DNA from: JBBCJT01 sp037190665
GTDB lineage: Bacteria; Pseudomonadota; Alphaproteobacteria; Acetobacterales; Acetobacteraceae
Length of the DNA: 33,202 nucleotides
Assembly: GCA_037190665.1 (NCBI GenBank)
Contig: JBBCJT010000217.1
Coordinates: 1-33,202 of the forward strand
Direction: 5' to 3'
Part shown: positions 1-7,733 of the stretch, piece after piece
Position numbering within the stretch: the first letter of the stretch is position 1
Layout of the letters: the number at the start of each line of letters is the position of its first letter
The notes under the pieces: generated by a model
Told to the model about the DNA's origin: nothing
The model's database searches: none
What the model saw: only the letters and a program-made list of their open reading frames with translations
Made by a program: the position numbers and the translations under genes

Positions 1-1169
1 ACGGGGGCGACGAGCGCGGTGTCGGAGCCGATGAAGGCCCCCTCCCCGATCACGGTGCGATGCTTGGCGACGCCGTCGTAATTGCAGGTGATCGTGCCGG
101 CGCCGATATTCGCCGCCGCGCCGATCTCGGCATCGCCCAGATAGGTCAGGTGATTGGCCTTCGCGCCCGGACCCAGCCGCGCGGCCTTCAGCTCGACGAA
201 ATTGCCGACATGCGCATCCGCCTCCACCACCGTGCCCGGGCGCAGACGTGCGAACGGGCCGATGATGGCGCCGGCACGCACGATGCAGCCTTCCAGGTGG
301 CTGAACGGGCGGATCTCCACACCCGATTCGACGCTCACGCCCGGGCCGAAGACGACATTCGGGCCGATCGTGCAGTCGGGCGCGAGCTGGGTGTCCCAGC
401 ACAGATGCACCGTCTCGGGCGCGATCAGCCCCACGCCATCGGCCATCGCGCGGGCGCGCATCGCCTGCTGCACGGCGGCCTCGGCGGCGGCGAGTTCGGC
501 GCGGCTGTTCACGCCGCGGCATTCGGCCTCGTCCGCTTCCACCGCGGCGGTGCGGCCGCCTTCGGCGGCGGCGATGCCGACCACGTCGCCGAGGTAGTAC
601 TCGCGCTTGGCATTGTCGGCGCGCACGGCGGCGAGCCAGCGCGCCATCTCCGGCCCCCTGCCGCAGACCACGCCGGCATTGCACAGGCCGATCGCGCGCT
701 CCGGCTCGCTCGCCTCGGCATGCTCGACGACGCGGGTGACATAGCCATCCGCCTCGACCAGCCTTCCGTAGCCGGTCGGATCGGCCGGGCGCATCGCGAG
801 CAGCGAGATCGCCGCGTCGCCTGCAGCGGCGCGCGCCAGCAGCCGGGACATGGTGGCCGGCGCGATCAGCGGATTGTCGGCGTACAGCACCGCCACCAGC
901 CCGTCGCCGAACAGCGGCGCGGCCTGCAGGGCGGCATGGGCGGTGCCCAGCCGCTCCTCCTGCACCACGGTCGGGTGCGGGGCGGCAGCCTGGGCAACGG
1001 CCTCCATGCCCGGCCCGACCACCACGACGATCCGGTCGAAGGCGGAGGAGCACGCGGCAATGAGATGCCCGAGCATCGGCCTGCCCGCGAGCGGGAACAG
1101 GGCCTTGGGCCGGGTCGAGCGCATACGCGTGCCCAGACCGGCAGCCAGGATAACGGCGGTGGCGTTCAC
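1..1169 (-). CDS. glmU: Bifunctional GlmU (N-acetylglucosamine-1-phosphate uridyltransferase / glucosamine-1-phosphate acetyltransferase), 3' end beyond window
   Basis: GlmU acetylates glucosamine-1-phosphate and then makes UDP-GlcNAc, the precursor for peptidoglycan and lipid A, in the cytoplasm. About 389 codons are visible of the usual roughly 450. The N-terminus starts MNATAVILAAGLGTRM and contains the nucleotidyltransferase loop LAAGLGTRM with following KALFPLAGRPML, then LGTAHAA and YADNPLI. The later part turns into left-handed beta-helix hexapeptide repeats (IGPNVVFGPG, IGPFARLRPGT, VGNFVELK, NIGAGTITCNYDG). The start is GTG at 1169, chosen because the family motif begins right after it. 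The C-terminal end of the acetyltransferase domain lies outside the window. It follows the DUF3108 gene on the same strand with a strong stem-loop between them, so cotranscription is uncertain. Confidence 0.95.
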   Translation of the reverse strand, partial: MNATAVILAAGLGTRMRSTRPKALFPLAGRPMLGHLIAACSSAFDRIVVVVGPGMEAVAQAAAPHPTVVQEERLGTAHAALQAAPLFGDGLVAVLYADNPLIAPATMSRLLARAAAGDAAISLLAMRPADPTGYGRLVEADGYVTRVVEHAEASEPERAIGLCNAGVVCGRGPEMARWLAAVRADNAKREYYLGDVVGIAAAEGGRTAAVEADEAECRGVNSRAELAAAEAAVQQAMRARAMADGVGLIAPETVHLCWDTQLAPDCTIGPNVVFGPGVSVESGVEIRPFSHLEGCIVRAGAIIGPFARLRPGTVVEADAHVGNFVELKAARLGPGAKANHLTYLGDAEIGAAANIGAGTITCNYDGVAKHRTVIGEGAFIGSDTALVAP

Positions 1170-1185
1170 GCCGATCTGACTAACC

Positions 1186-1211
1186 CTCGGTTGCCCATCC
1201 CGGCAACCGAG
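1186..1211 (-). other. Stem-loop between the DUF3108 gene and glmU
   Basis: Arms CTCGGTTGCC (1186-1195) and GGCAACCGAG (1202-1211) are perfect reverse complements with a 6-nt loop. On the minus strand it lies after the DUF3108 stop and 17 nt before the glmU start codon. There is no T-run after it, so it is not a classic intrinsic terminator; it could weakly terminate, protect the upstream mRNA end or modulate glmU translation. Confidence 0.6.
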
Positions 1212-1234
1212 TGTGCGGTCACAACGGTTTTCGC

Positions 1235-2041
1235 TCAGTTACCGGCGGTGCGCTGCGAGGCCGGCAGATCGCCCACCGAGGCTTCCTGAAGGTACAGGAA
1301 GGTGGTGCCGAGCCAGCGCGTCTCCGCCTCGACCCGCACCGGGATCGGCCCCGCGCCGGGCACCGCGCGGGCGAACCAGGCGGTGCCGCGCTGCGGCCTG
1401 GCGGCCTCCGTCCGGTCCTGGTCGCGCCAGAAGCCGGCCGTCTGCACGCCTTCGAAGGTGCAGCGCAGCGCCGGGCCGGCGAAGGGGGCGGTGCGGGTGG
1501 CGACCAGCACCTCCTGCCCCACGGTGCGGGCGGTGAAATCGACCCGGCGGCGGCCGTCGAAGGTGGCGAGCGTGCCGTCGCAGCGCCCCGTGCGGTCGAC
1601 CTGTTCGGCGAGGATCGCGAGCGCGGTCAGCGTGTCCACGGTGCCGGGGCGCATCGATTCGGGCACCTCCTCCCGCTCCGCTCCGTTCGGCGGGATGACA
1701 GCGCGGACCACGGGGGTGGTGCCGTCGTAGTCGAGCGCGAGCCGCCGCGGATTGCCGCGCCACGTGCCGTCCATCAGGAACCGCGTGGGCTGAAGCCGTC
1801 CGCCGTCGAGGATGCGGCCCTGCACGGTGGAAAGCTGTTCGCCGCGCAGGAAGACGGACAGCATGCCCGCCGTCCGCAACGCGACGCGCACGTCATAGGC
1901 ACCGGGCTCGAGGCGGATGCCGGCGTCGACGTTCATGATGTTCAGCCCGGTCGCGTAGGCGGCGTAGGAGGCGCGGATCCGCGTCTCCGCCGTGGCGGGC
2001 AGCGCGAGCAGCAGCAGCGGGAGGATGGCGGCGCGGCGCAT
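1235..2041 (-). CDS. DUF3108 domain-containing exported protein
   Basis: The 268-residue product begins MRRAAILPLLLLALPATA, a clear Sec signal peptide with cleavage after ATA-E, so it should act in the periplasm or outer-membrane space. The rest matches the DUF3108 pattern: a beta-rich region opening with YAAYATGLNIMNVDAGI, then MDGTWRGNPRRLALDYDG, DTLTALAIL and CDGTLATFDGRRRVDF. Two cysteines (in GRCDGT and ALRCTF) could pair. The frame is open 20 codons further upstream to 2101, but that extension lacks signal-peptide character and would bury the leader, so the ATG at 2041 is preferred. Function of the family is not established. It sits 66 bp upstream of glmU and 115 bp downstream of a lipoprotein gene on the same strand, so an envelope role is plausible. 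Confidence 0.85.
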   Translation of the reverse strand: MRRAAILPLLLLALPATAETRIRASYAAYATGLNIMNVDAGIRLEPGAYDVRVALRTAGMLSVFLRGEQLSTVQGRILDGGRLQPTRFLMDGTWRGNPRRLALDYDGTTPVVRAVIPPNGAEREEVPESMRPGTVDTLTALAILAEQVDRTGRCDGTLATFDGRRRVDFTARTVGQEVLVATRTAPFAGPALRCTFEGVQTAGFWRDQDRTEAARPQRGTAWFARAVPGAGPIPVRVEAETRWLGTTFLYLQEASVGDLPASQRTAGN

Positions 2042-2156
2042 GGGCGAAGCGTGGCCCGGCGGCGGGCGCGGCGCACCGAACAATCGCGCGAGCGGGGTCA
2101 TCCGGCATGAACCGCCGGCGCGTGCGGAGGTTGCGGCTGCGGCACCGCCGCCGGCA

Positions 2157-3140
2157 TCAGTCCCGCCGGCGAAGGCCGGCCAGCAGCGCGTCCCATTCCG
2201 CCAGCACCGTATCGGGCGCGGCGACGTCGCCCGCTTCGAGGCGCAGCTCCACCGCCGGCTCCGCGCCGGACCGCGGCGCGCCGACGAAGCGCCACACCAG
2301 CAGCATGTCCCGGTTGTTGCCGCGCGCGCGGCTCAGCACCAGCTCGTCGCCGGTATGGCCGCCGGCCTGACGCTGGCCGGTACGGACGACGCTGACGCCG
2401 GCGGGCGCGCTGCCGGGCCCGCCGCGGGACAGGCGCGCGGCGGGCTGGGCGCCGTTGGTGCGGGTGGTGACGTAGAGCCGCCGCTCGCGCCCGGTCTCGA
2501 CGGCCGCGCCGGCGAAGTCCTCCGCCGCGAAGTCGCGATCGACGACGAACCGGTCGATGCAGAAGCCCCGCGCGGGCACCACGCCCGCGGCCCGCGGTGT
2601 CGCCGCCGCCACGAGGTCCAGCGCGGTCTCCCGCTGCACGGTGACCTTGTCCGTGCCCTCTCCGCGCCCGTGCGCCGCGACAAGCAGGTTGCCGACGAAG
2701 CGCACTGCCTCGGTGTCGACGATGGCCGCGTCGCGGTCGGTGGCGCGCCAGGTCAGCAGCACCGTATCGGCGGAAACGGGGCTGACGGTGGGGCCGATGC
2801 GCGTGTTGAGGTCCGTCCGCGTGATCCACGGCGCGTGGTTGGCCGCATCCGCGAGCCTGGTGCCGGGTGTCAGTTCCCGCGTGCGCAGGCCGATATCCCG
2901 CATGCTCTGGTCGCGGCCGATCACCCGCGCGCCGGCCGGCAGGCGGAGCGCGTACCGACCCAGGCACAGATCGTCGCCGGATGCGGCGGGCGGCGGCGAG
3001 GCGACTGGCGCGGTGGCGGCCGGGGTGGGGGCGACGGAAGGCGCCGCGGCGGGCTGCCCGTCCTGCGGCTGCTGCTGGGCACAGGCCGCGAGCACGAGAA
3101 GTGCCACGAGGCGGAGGTATGTCGGCATTGGCGCGGTCAT
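2157..3140 (-). CDS. Putative lipoprotein, distantly Tli4-like
   Basis: The 327-residue protein starts with a lipoprotein signal: hydrophobic LRLVALLVLAAC with the lipobox cysteine at residue 20, followed by a Gln/Pro/Ala-rich linker to about residue 55. The folded part begins DDLCLGRYALRLPAGARV (Cys59) and has a second cysteine in RGFCIDRFVV (Cys194). The spacing of CxGR-x4-LP and GFC is reminiscent of the T6SS immunity protein Tli4 family as I remember it. That is a weak resemblance and no effector gene is adjacent. The start at 3140 has AAGG just before it; an ATG at 3128 is an alternative and keeps the leader intact. A tRNA-Val lies divergently 48 bp upstream. Confidence 0.7.
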   Translation of the reverse strand: MTAPMPTYLRLVALLVLAACAQQQPQDGQPAAAPSVAPTPAATAPVASPPPAASGDDLCLGRYALRLPAGARVIGRDQSMRDIGLRTRELTPGTRLADAANHAPWITRTDLNTRIGPTVSPVSADTVLLTWRATDRDAAIVDTEAVRFVGNLLVAAHGRGEGTDKVTVQRETALDLVAAATPRAAGVVPARGFCIDRFVVDRDFAAEDFAGAAVETGRERRLYVTTRTNGAQPAARLSRGGPGSAPAGVSVVRTGQRQAGGHTGDELVLSRARGNNRDMLLVWRFVGAPRSGAEPAVELRLEAGDVAAPDTVLAEWDALLAGLRRRD

Positions 3141-3144
3141 CGCC

Positions 3145-3173
3145 TTGACACTGCCCGGAGGAGGGCGCTACCG
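3145..3173 (+). promoter_or_regulatory. Candidate sigma-70 promoter for tRNA-Val
   Basis: A perfect -35 TTGACA (3145-3150) is followed after 17 nt by CTACCG (3168-3173), a poor -10. Predicted transcription start is near 3180, 9 nt before the tRNA. Call rests mainly on the -35 box and on position. Confidence 0.4.
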
Positions 3174-3188
3174 CCACCCCACAGCGAT

Positions 3189-3263
3189 GGGCGCGTAGCT
3201 CAGCGGGAGAGCATCGCCTTCACACGGCGGGGGTCGTAGGTTCAATCCCTACCGCGCCCACCA
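3189..3263 (+). tRNA. tRNA-Val (anticodon CAC)
   Basis: Full cloverleaf: acceptor GGGCGCG pairs with CGCGCCC, D-arm GCTC/GAGC, anticodon stem TCGCC/GGCGG with loop TTCACAC giving anticodon CAC (reads GUG, valine), T-arm GTAGG/CCTAC with loop TTCAATC, discriminator A. The 3' CCA is encoded (3261-3263). Total 75 nt. Confidence 0.97.
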
Positions 3264-3314
3264 TCGCTTCAACGGGTCAGCACAGGGGTCTGCCAACAGC
3301 GCCGGGGACCGTCC

Positions 3315-3704
3315 CTAGGCGCTGCGTGTCCCGGACCATGACGCGTCGTCGATCGTCACATCCAGCCCGAACGGCCGCTTGGAGAGATCCAGCAGAAACA
3401 CGCCCGGGCCGCCGGCTTGCTGGATTGTGTTCATCGCGCGCGTCAGCCTGGTGGAGAAAGGTGGCAGACGCCTGTAGCTGGATGTCACCTGGACGGTGTT
3501 GGGCCCGGTCTTGACGACGGTCAGGCGGACACCGGAGCGCGATGAACCGCGCGCGTCGGAAATGACATCTCCATCGTAAATCCCAGCGGCGATGTCGGCG
3601 AGATCGGGGCGTGGCTTCGGAGGGTCCGCCGCGGTCGCATGGTCGGACCGGACCACGACGACCCCCGCCAAGGCGCCGAGCCAGCAGCTTCTGCGTGACG
3701 GCAT
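3315..3704 (-). CDS. Small exported protein of unknown function
   Basis: A 129-residue frame beginning MPSRRSCWLGALAGVVVVRSD, which has a twin-arginine-like n-region (SRR) and a hydrophobic stretch ending near HATA-ADPP, consistent with export. The mature part includes IYDGDVISDARGSSRSGVRL and LPPFSTRLTRAM and reads as a short beta-rich domain. I do not recognise a family. It is flanked by tRNA-Val on one side and the divergent YqjD-like gene on the other and is not in an obvious operon. Coding quality is fair: no competing frame on either strand looks better over the interval. Confidence 0.6.
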   Translation of the reverse strand: MPSRRSCWLGALAGVVVVRSDHATAADPPKPRPDLADIAAGIYDGDVISDARGSSRSGVRLTVVKTGPNTVQVTSSYRRLPPFSTRLTRAMNTIQQAGGPGVFLLDLSKRPFGLDVTIDDASWSGTRSA

Positions 3705-3918
3705 GCCGTTCCTCCGGGATGGGCTATGGCGCCTCAGGCTACGGCAACCGGCACCCGGAATGCCACTGGGAGAGCAGCGGCGACCGTCGCCGGAACGGGG
3801 ATCACGCCGCCGTACCGGCCATCAGTTCTTCCGTCCTTGGAATAACGCGCTCGACCGGGCACCGGAACGCGCCCCACGCGTTACGCCCGCACAATCCACG
3901 ACGGGAGCCACCCACCCC

Positions 3919-4311
3919 ATGAGCGAGAAGACCGAGGGCGCCGCGGCGACGGCGCTTGGCGCGCACAGCAAGGACGCGCAGCCGGACCAGACCAGAAGCG
4001 CGACCGGCGGCAAGCCGGCGGCGGCCGGGAACGGCAACGCCGACAAGGCCGCCAACGGCAACGACGCCACCGACGGCGAAGGCATCATCGGCAAGGCCAA
4101 AGCCACGGCCGAGCAGGTCGGCGCCTCAGCCGCCCGGCTGGTCGACGATCTCGGCGAGACCGTCGCCCGCGGCGGGCAGGATGCCTATCGCAAGACCGGC
4201 CAGGCCGCCGCCTATGTCGGCGATACCGTGCGCGCCGAACCGCTCGCGGTCCTGCTCGGCGTCGGCGCGATCGGCTTCGCGCTCGGGATGATGTTCGCCC
4301 GGCGCTACTAA
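3919..4311 (+). CDS. YqjD/ElaB-like (DUF883-type) membrane-anchored protein
   Basis: The 130-residue protein has a low-complexity, charged and Ala/Gly/Asn-rich N-terminal half (about 1-55) and an amphipathic helical stretch AKATAEQVGASAARLVDDLGE. A single C-terminal transmembrane segment, AEPLAVLLGVGAIGFALGMM, ends in Arg-Arg-Tyr. This layout is that of the ElaB/YqjD/DUF883 group, inner-membrane proteins reported in E. coli to associate with ribosomes in stationary phase. The ATG at 3919 is preceded by GGGAG at good distance. Its TAA stop (4309-4311) overlaps the TAG stop of the convergent MmgE/PrpD gene. Confidence 0.75.
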   Translation: MSEKTEGAAATALGAHSKDAQPDQTRSATGGKPAAAGNGNADKAANGNDATDGEGIIGKAKATAEQVGASAARLVDDLGETVARGGQDAYRKTGQAAAYVGDTVRAEPLAVLLGVGAIGFALGMMFARRY

Positions 4312-5705
4312 TCCCCCGCCAGCCGCGCCGCTGTCAGCGGCGCGGCGAGCTGCGGCAGGGCGGAGACGCCGCCCGCCGACTCGAGCGTCAGCACCGCATC
4401 GGCCAGTCGCGCCGCCCGCTCCTGCCCCAGCACCGCATCGACGAGACCGTGGAACTTGGCGCGCAGCTCCGCCTCCGTCAGGAAGTTCGCCGGCTCGCCC
4501 TTCGGCACCACGACCTTGCGCACGTAGGTCTGGCCGCCGGCCTTCACCGTCAGCTTGCCGGACATGTTCGCCGGGTATTCGGCCTCGATCTCCATGTCCT
4601 GCTCGCAGGCGATGCGCGGCAGCAGGCTGCGGATCGCCTGGTCCTGCAGCAGCCGGTAGCTGTCCCAACCCATCGCGCCGGTGGCTAGCGCGGAGGCGAT
4701 CACGAACGGGCCGCTGAACTGCCCGTCCACCACGTTCTGCGGGTTAGCCTTCTTCTCCGCCGGCGCGCCGACCAGCAGCATGCCCGCGTCCGGCAGGCCC
4801 ACGGTGACCGACTCGATGTCGTTCGCCGCCCAGCCGTGCTCGGCCCGCAGCGCCAGCGCCGCGTCGATCGCCGCGTGGCCGTAGCGGCAGGACGGGTACG
4901 GCTTCACCGCCGTGTTCATCAGCTCGAACACCTGCCCGAGATCCTGCACCGCGCGTTCGGGAACCGGCGACGGCGCGTAGGCGCGCAGGAAGCCGTGCCG
5001 CCCCTCGATCGCGTCCGCCGCGCCCTTGAAGCCCTCGCGCGCCAGCGTGGCGGCGGCGAGCCCGTTCATCGCCGCCCAGCCCACCTGGAAACGCTTGGTC
5101 CAGGCGCCGTTGGCGAGGAACTGCAGCGAGCCGGCCGCCTGCGACAGGGCGATGCCGAGCGCGTTCGCCACGCCATCGGCGTCGAGGCGGAACACCCGCG
5201 CGGCAGCGGCCGCCGCGCCGAAGGCGCCAGCCGTGGCGGTCGGGTGAAAGCCGCGGTCGTAATGCGCCTTCGCCGGCAGGGCGAGCGCGACGCGGATCGT
5301 CACCTCATAGCCGGCGACCACCGCCGCCAGCACCTCCGCCCCGCTCGCCCCCGTCATCTCGCCCGCCGCCAGCGCGGCCGGGATCACTGGCGCGCCCGGA
5401 TGCAGGGTGGACGGGGCGTGCGTGTCGTCGAAATCCAGGCTGTGGGCGAGCGCCCCGTTCAGGAAGGCCGCCCCCGCCGGCGTCCAGCGGGAGGCATCGC
5501 CGAACACCCCACAGGAGCCGGCACCGAACCCGAGCGCCCGGGCGGCGGCGAACAGCGCGGGCGTGCTGTCCGCGTCGTGGCGGCCGCGGACCATGTTGCC
5601 AACGAGGTCGAGCAGCAGGAAACGCGTCCGTTCCCGCACGTCGTCCGGCAGGGCGCTCCACTGCAGGCCCGCGGCAAAGCGCGACAATTCGGCGGTTACA
5701 CCCAT
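4308..5705 (-). CDS. MmgE/PrpD family enzyme
   Basis: A 465-residue member of the MmgE/PrpD family, which includes 2-methylcitrate dehydratase and cis-aconitate decarboxylase. Family motifs are intact: NGALAHSLDFDDTHAPS (Asp91, Asp93, His96), STLHPGAPVIPAALA (His102), RGFHPTATAGAFGAA (His154), NGAWTKRFQVGWAA (Lys204) and VKPYPSCRYGHAAID (Lys268). From memory these line up with active-site positions D93, H103, H159, K207 and K272 of mammalian cis-aconitate decarboxylase. The ATG at 5705 is preceded by AGAGGGA at proper spacing; the frame stays open far upstream, but that stretch lacks coding character and overlaps the transglycosylase gene. No prpB/prpC neighbours, so the substrate is unknown. 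It is divergent from the mltB-type gene. Confidence 0.9.
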   Translation of the reverse strand: MGVTAELSRFAAGLQWSALPDDVRERTRFLLLDLVGNMVRGRHDADSTPALFAAARALGFGAGSCGVFGDASRWTPAGAAFLNGALAHSLDFDDTHAPSTLHPGAPVIPAALAAGEMTGASGAEVLAAVVAGYEVTIRVALALPAKAHYDRGFHPTATAGAFGAAAAAARVFRLDADGVANALGIALSQAAGSLQFLANGAWTKRFQVGWAAMNGLAAATLAREGFKGAADAIEGRHGFLRAYAPSPVPERAVQDLGQVFELMNTAVKPYPSCRYGHAAIDAALALRAEHGWAANDIESVTVGLPDAGMLLVGAPAEKKANPQNVVDGQFSGPFVIASALATGAMGWDSYRLLQDQAIRSLLPRIACEQDMEIEAEYPANMSGKLTVKAGGQTYVRKVVVPKGEPANFLTEAELRAKFHGLVDAVLGQERAARLADAVLTLESAGGVSALPQLAAPLTAARLAGD

Positions 5706-5792
5706 CGGACTCGTTCCCTCTCGCAGATCGTTGAGCGGCCATACGCCGCCAGCGGATGGATTTCGACTCGCCGCCGGTGGCAGATCAAGTCC

Positions 5793-6749
5793 ATGCACCG
5801 CCGCGCCGCCATTCTCGCCGCCTTCGCGCCTGCCGCCGCGCGGGCGGCGAGCGGGACTTTCCAGCAATTCCTCGCCGGCGTCCGGCGCGACGCGCGCGCG
5901 CAGGGAATCGGGCAGGCGACGCTCGACCGGGCCCTCGCCGGCATCCAGCCGAACCAGCGGGTGCTGGAGCTCGACCGCCGGCAGGCGACCGGCCGGGCGG
6001 ACTGGAGCATCTACCGCGACCGCTACCTGACGCAGGAGCGGCTGCAGGGGGGGCGGAACGCCTATCGCGAGGTCGGCGGGCTGCTCACCCGGATCGAGCA
6101 GCAGTTCCGCGTCAACCGCCGCGTCATCATGGGCATCTGGGGCGCGGAGACGAATTTCGGCAGCTACACCGGCGGGATGAACGTCATCGAGGCGCTGGCC
6201 ACCCTCGCCTGGGACGGCCGCCGCGGCGCCTATTTCCGCACCGAGCTGATGGCAGCGCTGAAGATCCTCGACCAGGGCCACATCACGCCGGAGCGGATGA
6301 AGGGGTCCTGGGCGGGCGCGCTCGGCCAGCCGCAGTTCATGCCGACCAACTTCTTCCGCCTCGCCGTGGATTTCGACGGCGACGGCCGCCGCGACATCTG
6401 GGACAGCCGCGCGGACGCGCTGGCCTCCATCGCCAACTACCTGCAGCGCAGCGGCTGGCAGTGGAACGAGAGCTGGGGGTTCGAGGTCTCGCCCACCGCC
6501 TATCTCGATGCCGGGCTCACCGGCCGCGAGCGCGCCCGGCCGCTGGCGGACTGGGCGCGGCTCGGCGTGCGGGCCAAGGGCGGCGGGCCGCTGCCCTCGG
6601 GCGGGCCGGCGGCGGAACTGGTGATCCCGGAGGGCGGCAACGGCCAGACCTTCCTCGTGCTGCCGAACTTCCACGTCATCCGGCGCTACAACACGCCCTA
6701 TTTCTATGCGCTGGCCGTGGGGATGATCGGCGACCTGGTCACGGCATGA
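5793..6749 (+). CDS. MltB-family lytic murein transglycosylase
   Basis: The 318-residue protein has an N-terminal signal (MHRRAAILAAFAPAAARAAS) and the SLT_2/MltB fold. The catalytic glutamate motif GIWGAETNFGSYTGG places Glu119. Further family signatures are WDGRRGAYFRTELMAAL, MKGSWAGALGQPQFMP and the Ca-loop-like VDFDGDGRRDIWDS, then ADALASIANYL. It cleaves the glycan strand between MurNAc and GlcNAc with 1,6-anhydro product formation, in the periplasm. No lipobox, so it is probably soluble. Its TGA overlaps the ATG of the next gene (ATGA at 6746-6749), giving a coupled operon of three peptidoglycan genes. Confidence 0.93.
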   Translation: MHRRAAILAAFAPAAARAASGTFQQFLAGVRRDARAQGIGQATLDRALAGIQPNQRVLELDRRQATGRADWSIYRDRYLTQERLQGGRNAYREVGGLLTRIEQQFRVNRRVIMGIWGAETNFGSYTGGMNVIEALATLAWDGRRGAYFRTELMAALKILDQGHITPERMKGSWAGALGQPQFMPTNFFRLAVDFDGDGRRDIWDSRADALASIANYLQRSGWQWNESWGFEVSPTAYLDAGLTGRERARPLADWARLGVRAKGGGPLPSGGPAAELVIPEGGNGQTFLVLPNFHVIRRYNTPYFYALAVGMIGDLVTA

Positions 6750-7729
6750 GAGGGCAAGCCGCGGGGGCCCGATCCGCATCCCTCGCGACCGGCCGGGGAA
6801 AGCTGTTCCTGCTGCTCGCGGCGCTGACCCTGCCGGGCTGTGCGGAGACCGGGTTCCTTGCGCAGTTGTTCAAGCGCGGCTCGGGCAGCACGGACCGCAG
6901 CACGGCGAGCGGACCTTACGTGATCGGCACGCCGTACAAGGTGGGCGCCACCTGGCACTACCCGCGCGAGCAGTTCGACTACGACGAGACGGGCATCGCC
7001 AGCATCGACCGGGGCGGGCGGCGCACGACCGTCACCGGCGAACGCTTCGACCCGGACCGGCTGACGGCCGCGCACAACACGCTGCAACTGCCGGCGGTCG
7101 CGCGTGTCACCAACCTGGAGAACGGGCGGCAGGTCGTGCTGCGCATCAACGAGCGCGGGCCGCGGGCCAACGGGCGCATCCTCGACGTCACGCCCCGGAC
7201 GGCGCAGCTCCTGGGCTTCGACAGGGCCGGCACCGCCCGGGTGCGCGTGCAGGTGCTGGAGCAGGAAAGCCGCATGATCGCGGGCGAGCTGGGCGCGACG
7301 ACCGGCCCGCAGCCTGTGGTCGCCGCCGCACCGCGCGGGGCGGTGCAGGCCGACACGCTCGCCCCGCCGACCGGCGCCCGGCAGGCGGCCAACGTGCGCA
7401 GCGCGCCCGCCGCGCCGCGGCCCACTGCCCCGGTGCGCACGGCATCCGCGACGGCGGCGGGGGCTCCATTGCCGGAGACGGTGACCCAGGTCGCGCCGCG
7501 CCCGGGCGCGCTGTACATTCAGGCCGGCGCCTTCACCCGCGCCGACAATGCCGAACGGCTGCGGGCGCGCCTGTCCGCCTACGGCGCGCGGGTAATGCCC
7601 GGCACGCTTGACGGCAAGCCGATCTGGAAGGTGCGCGTGGGGCCCATCGCCGATGTGCGCACCGCCGATGCCACGCTCGACCGCATGCTGAAATCCGGCC
7701 TCGCCGAAGGCCGCATCGTGGTGGATTAA
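6746..7729 (+). CDS. rlpA: RlpA-family septal-ring lipoprotein with SPOR domain
   Basis: A 327-residue lipoprotein: the leader FLLLAALTLPGC gives a lipobox with Cys32. The double-psi beta-barrel domain spans about residues 60-170 (PYKVGATWHYPREQFDYDETGIAS, then TGERFD, LTAAHNTLQLPAVARVTNLENGR, GRILDVTPRTAQLLGF). A Pro/Ala-rich linker follows, then a C-terminal SPOR domain (about 252-327, GALYIQAGAF to WKVRVGPI) that binds denuded glycan strands at septa. RlpA in Pseudomonas is a transglycosylase acting on denuded glycans. Glu99 and His110 of the expected catalytic set are present, but the usual NDRGP reads NERGP here (Glu136), and the Trp-Tyr-Gly/Phe-His-Gly segment after TGIAS is replaced by IDRGGRRT. 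Translationally coupled to the gene before; dacA-like gene starts 4 bp after its stop. Confidence 0.92.
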   Translation: MRGQAAGARSASLATGRGKLFLLLAALTLPGCAETGFLAQLFKRGSGSTDRSTASGPYVIGTPYKVGATWHYPREQFDYDETGIASIDRGGRRTTVTGERFDPDRLTAAHNTLQLPAVARVTNLENGRQVVLRINERGPRANGRILDVTPRTAQLLGFDRAGTARVRVQVLEQESRMIAGELGATTGPQPVVAAAPRGAVQADTLAPPTGARQAANVRSAPAAPRPTAPVRTASATAAGAPLPETVTQVAPRPGALYIQAGAFTRADNAERLRARLSAYGARVMPGTLDGKPIWKVRVGPIADVRTADATLDRMLKSGLAEGRIVVD

Positions 7730-7733
7730 GCCC

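Noticed and set aside
1992..3239. Plus-strand frame of 415 codons over the lipoprotein gene
   Set aside because: Low-complexity Arg/Ala/Gly sequence antisense to a protein with a clean lipobox; it also runs into the tRNA.
5756..6745. Upstream extension of the rlpA frame
   Set aside because: It is an out-of-frame shadow of the MltB-type gene; the lipoprotein leader begins at 6746.
4308..6779. Very long minus-strand open frame (823 codons)
   Set aside because: Only the part from 5705 matches MmgE/PrpD and has an RBS. The upstream part is antisense to the transglycosylase gene, which has catalytic motifs and a signal peptide.
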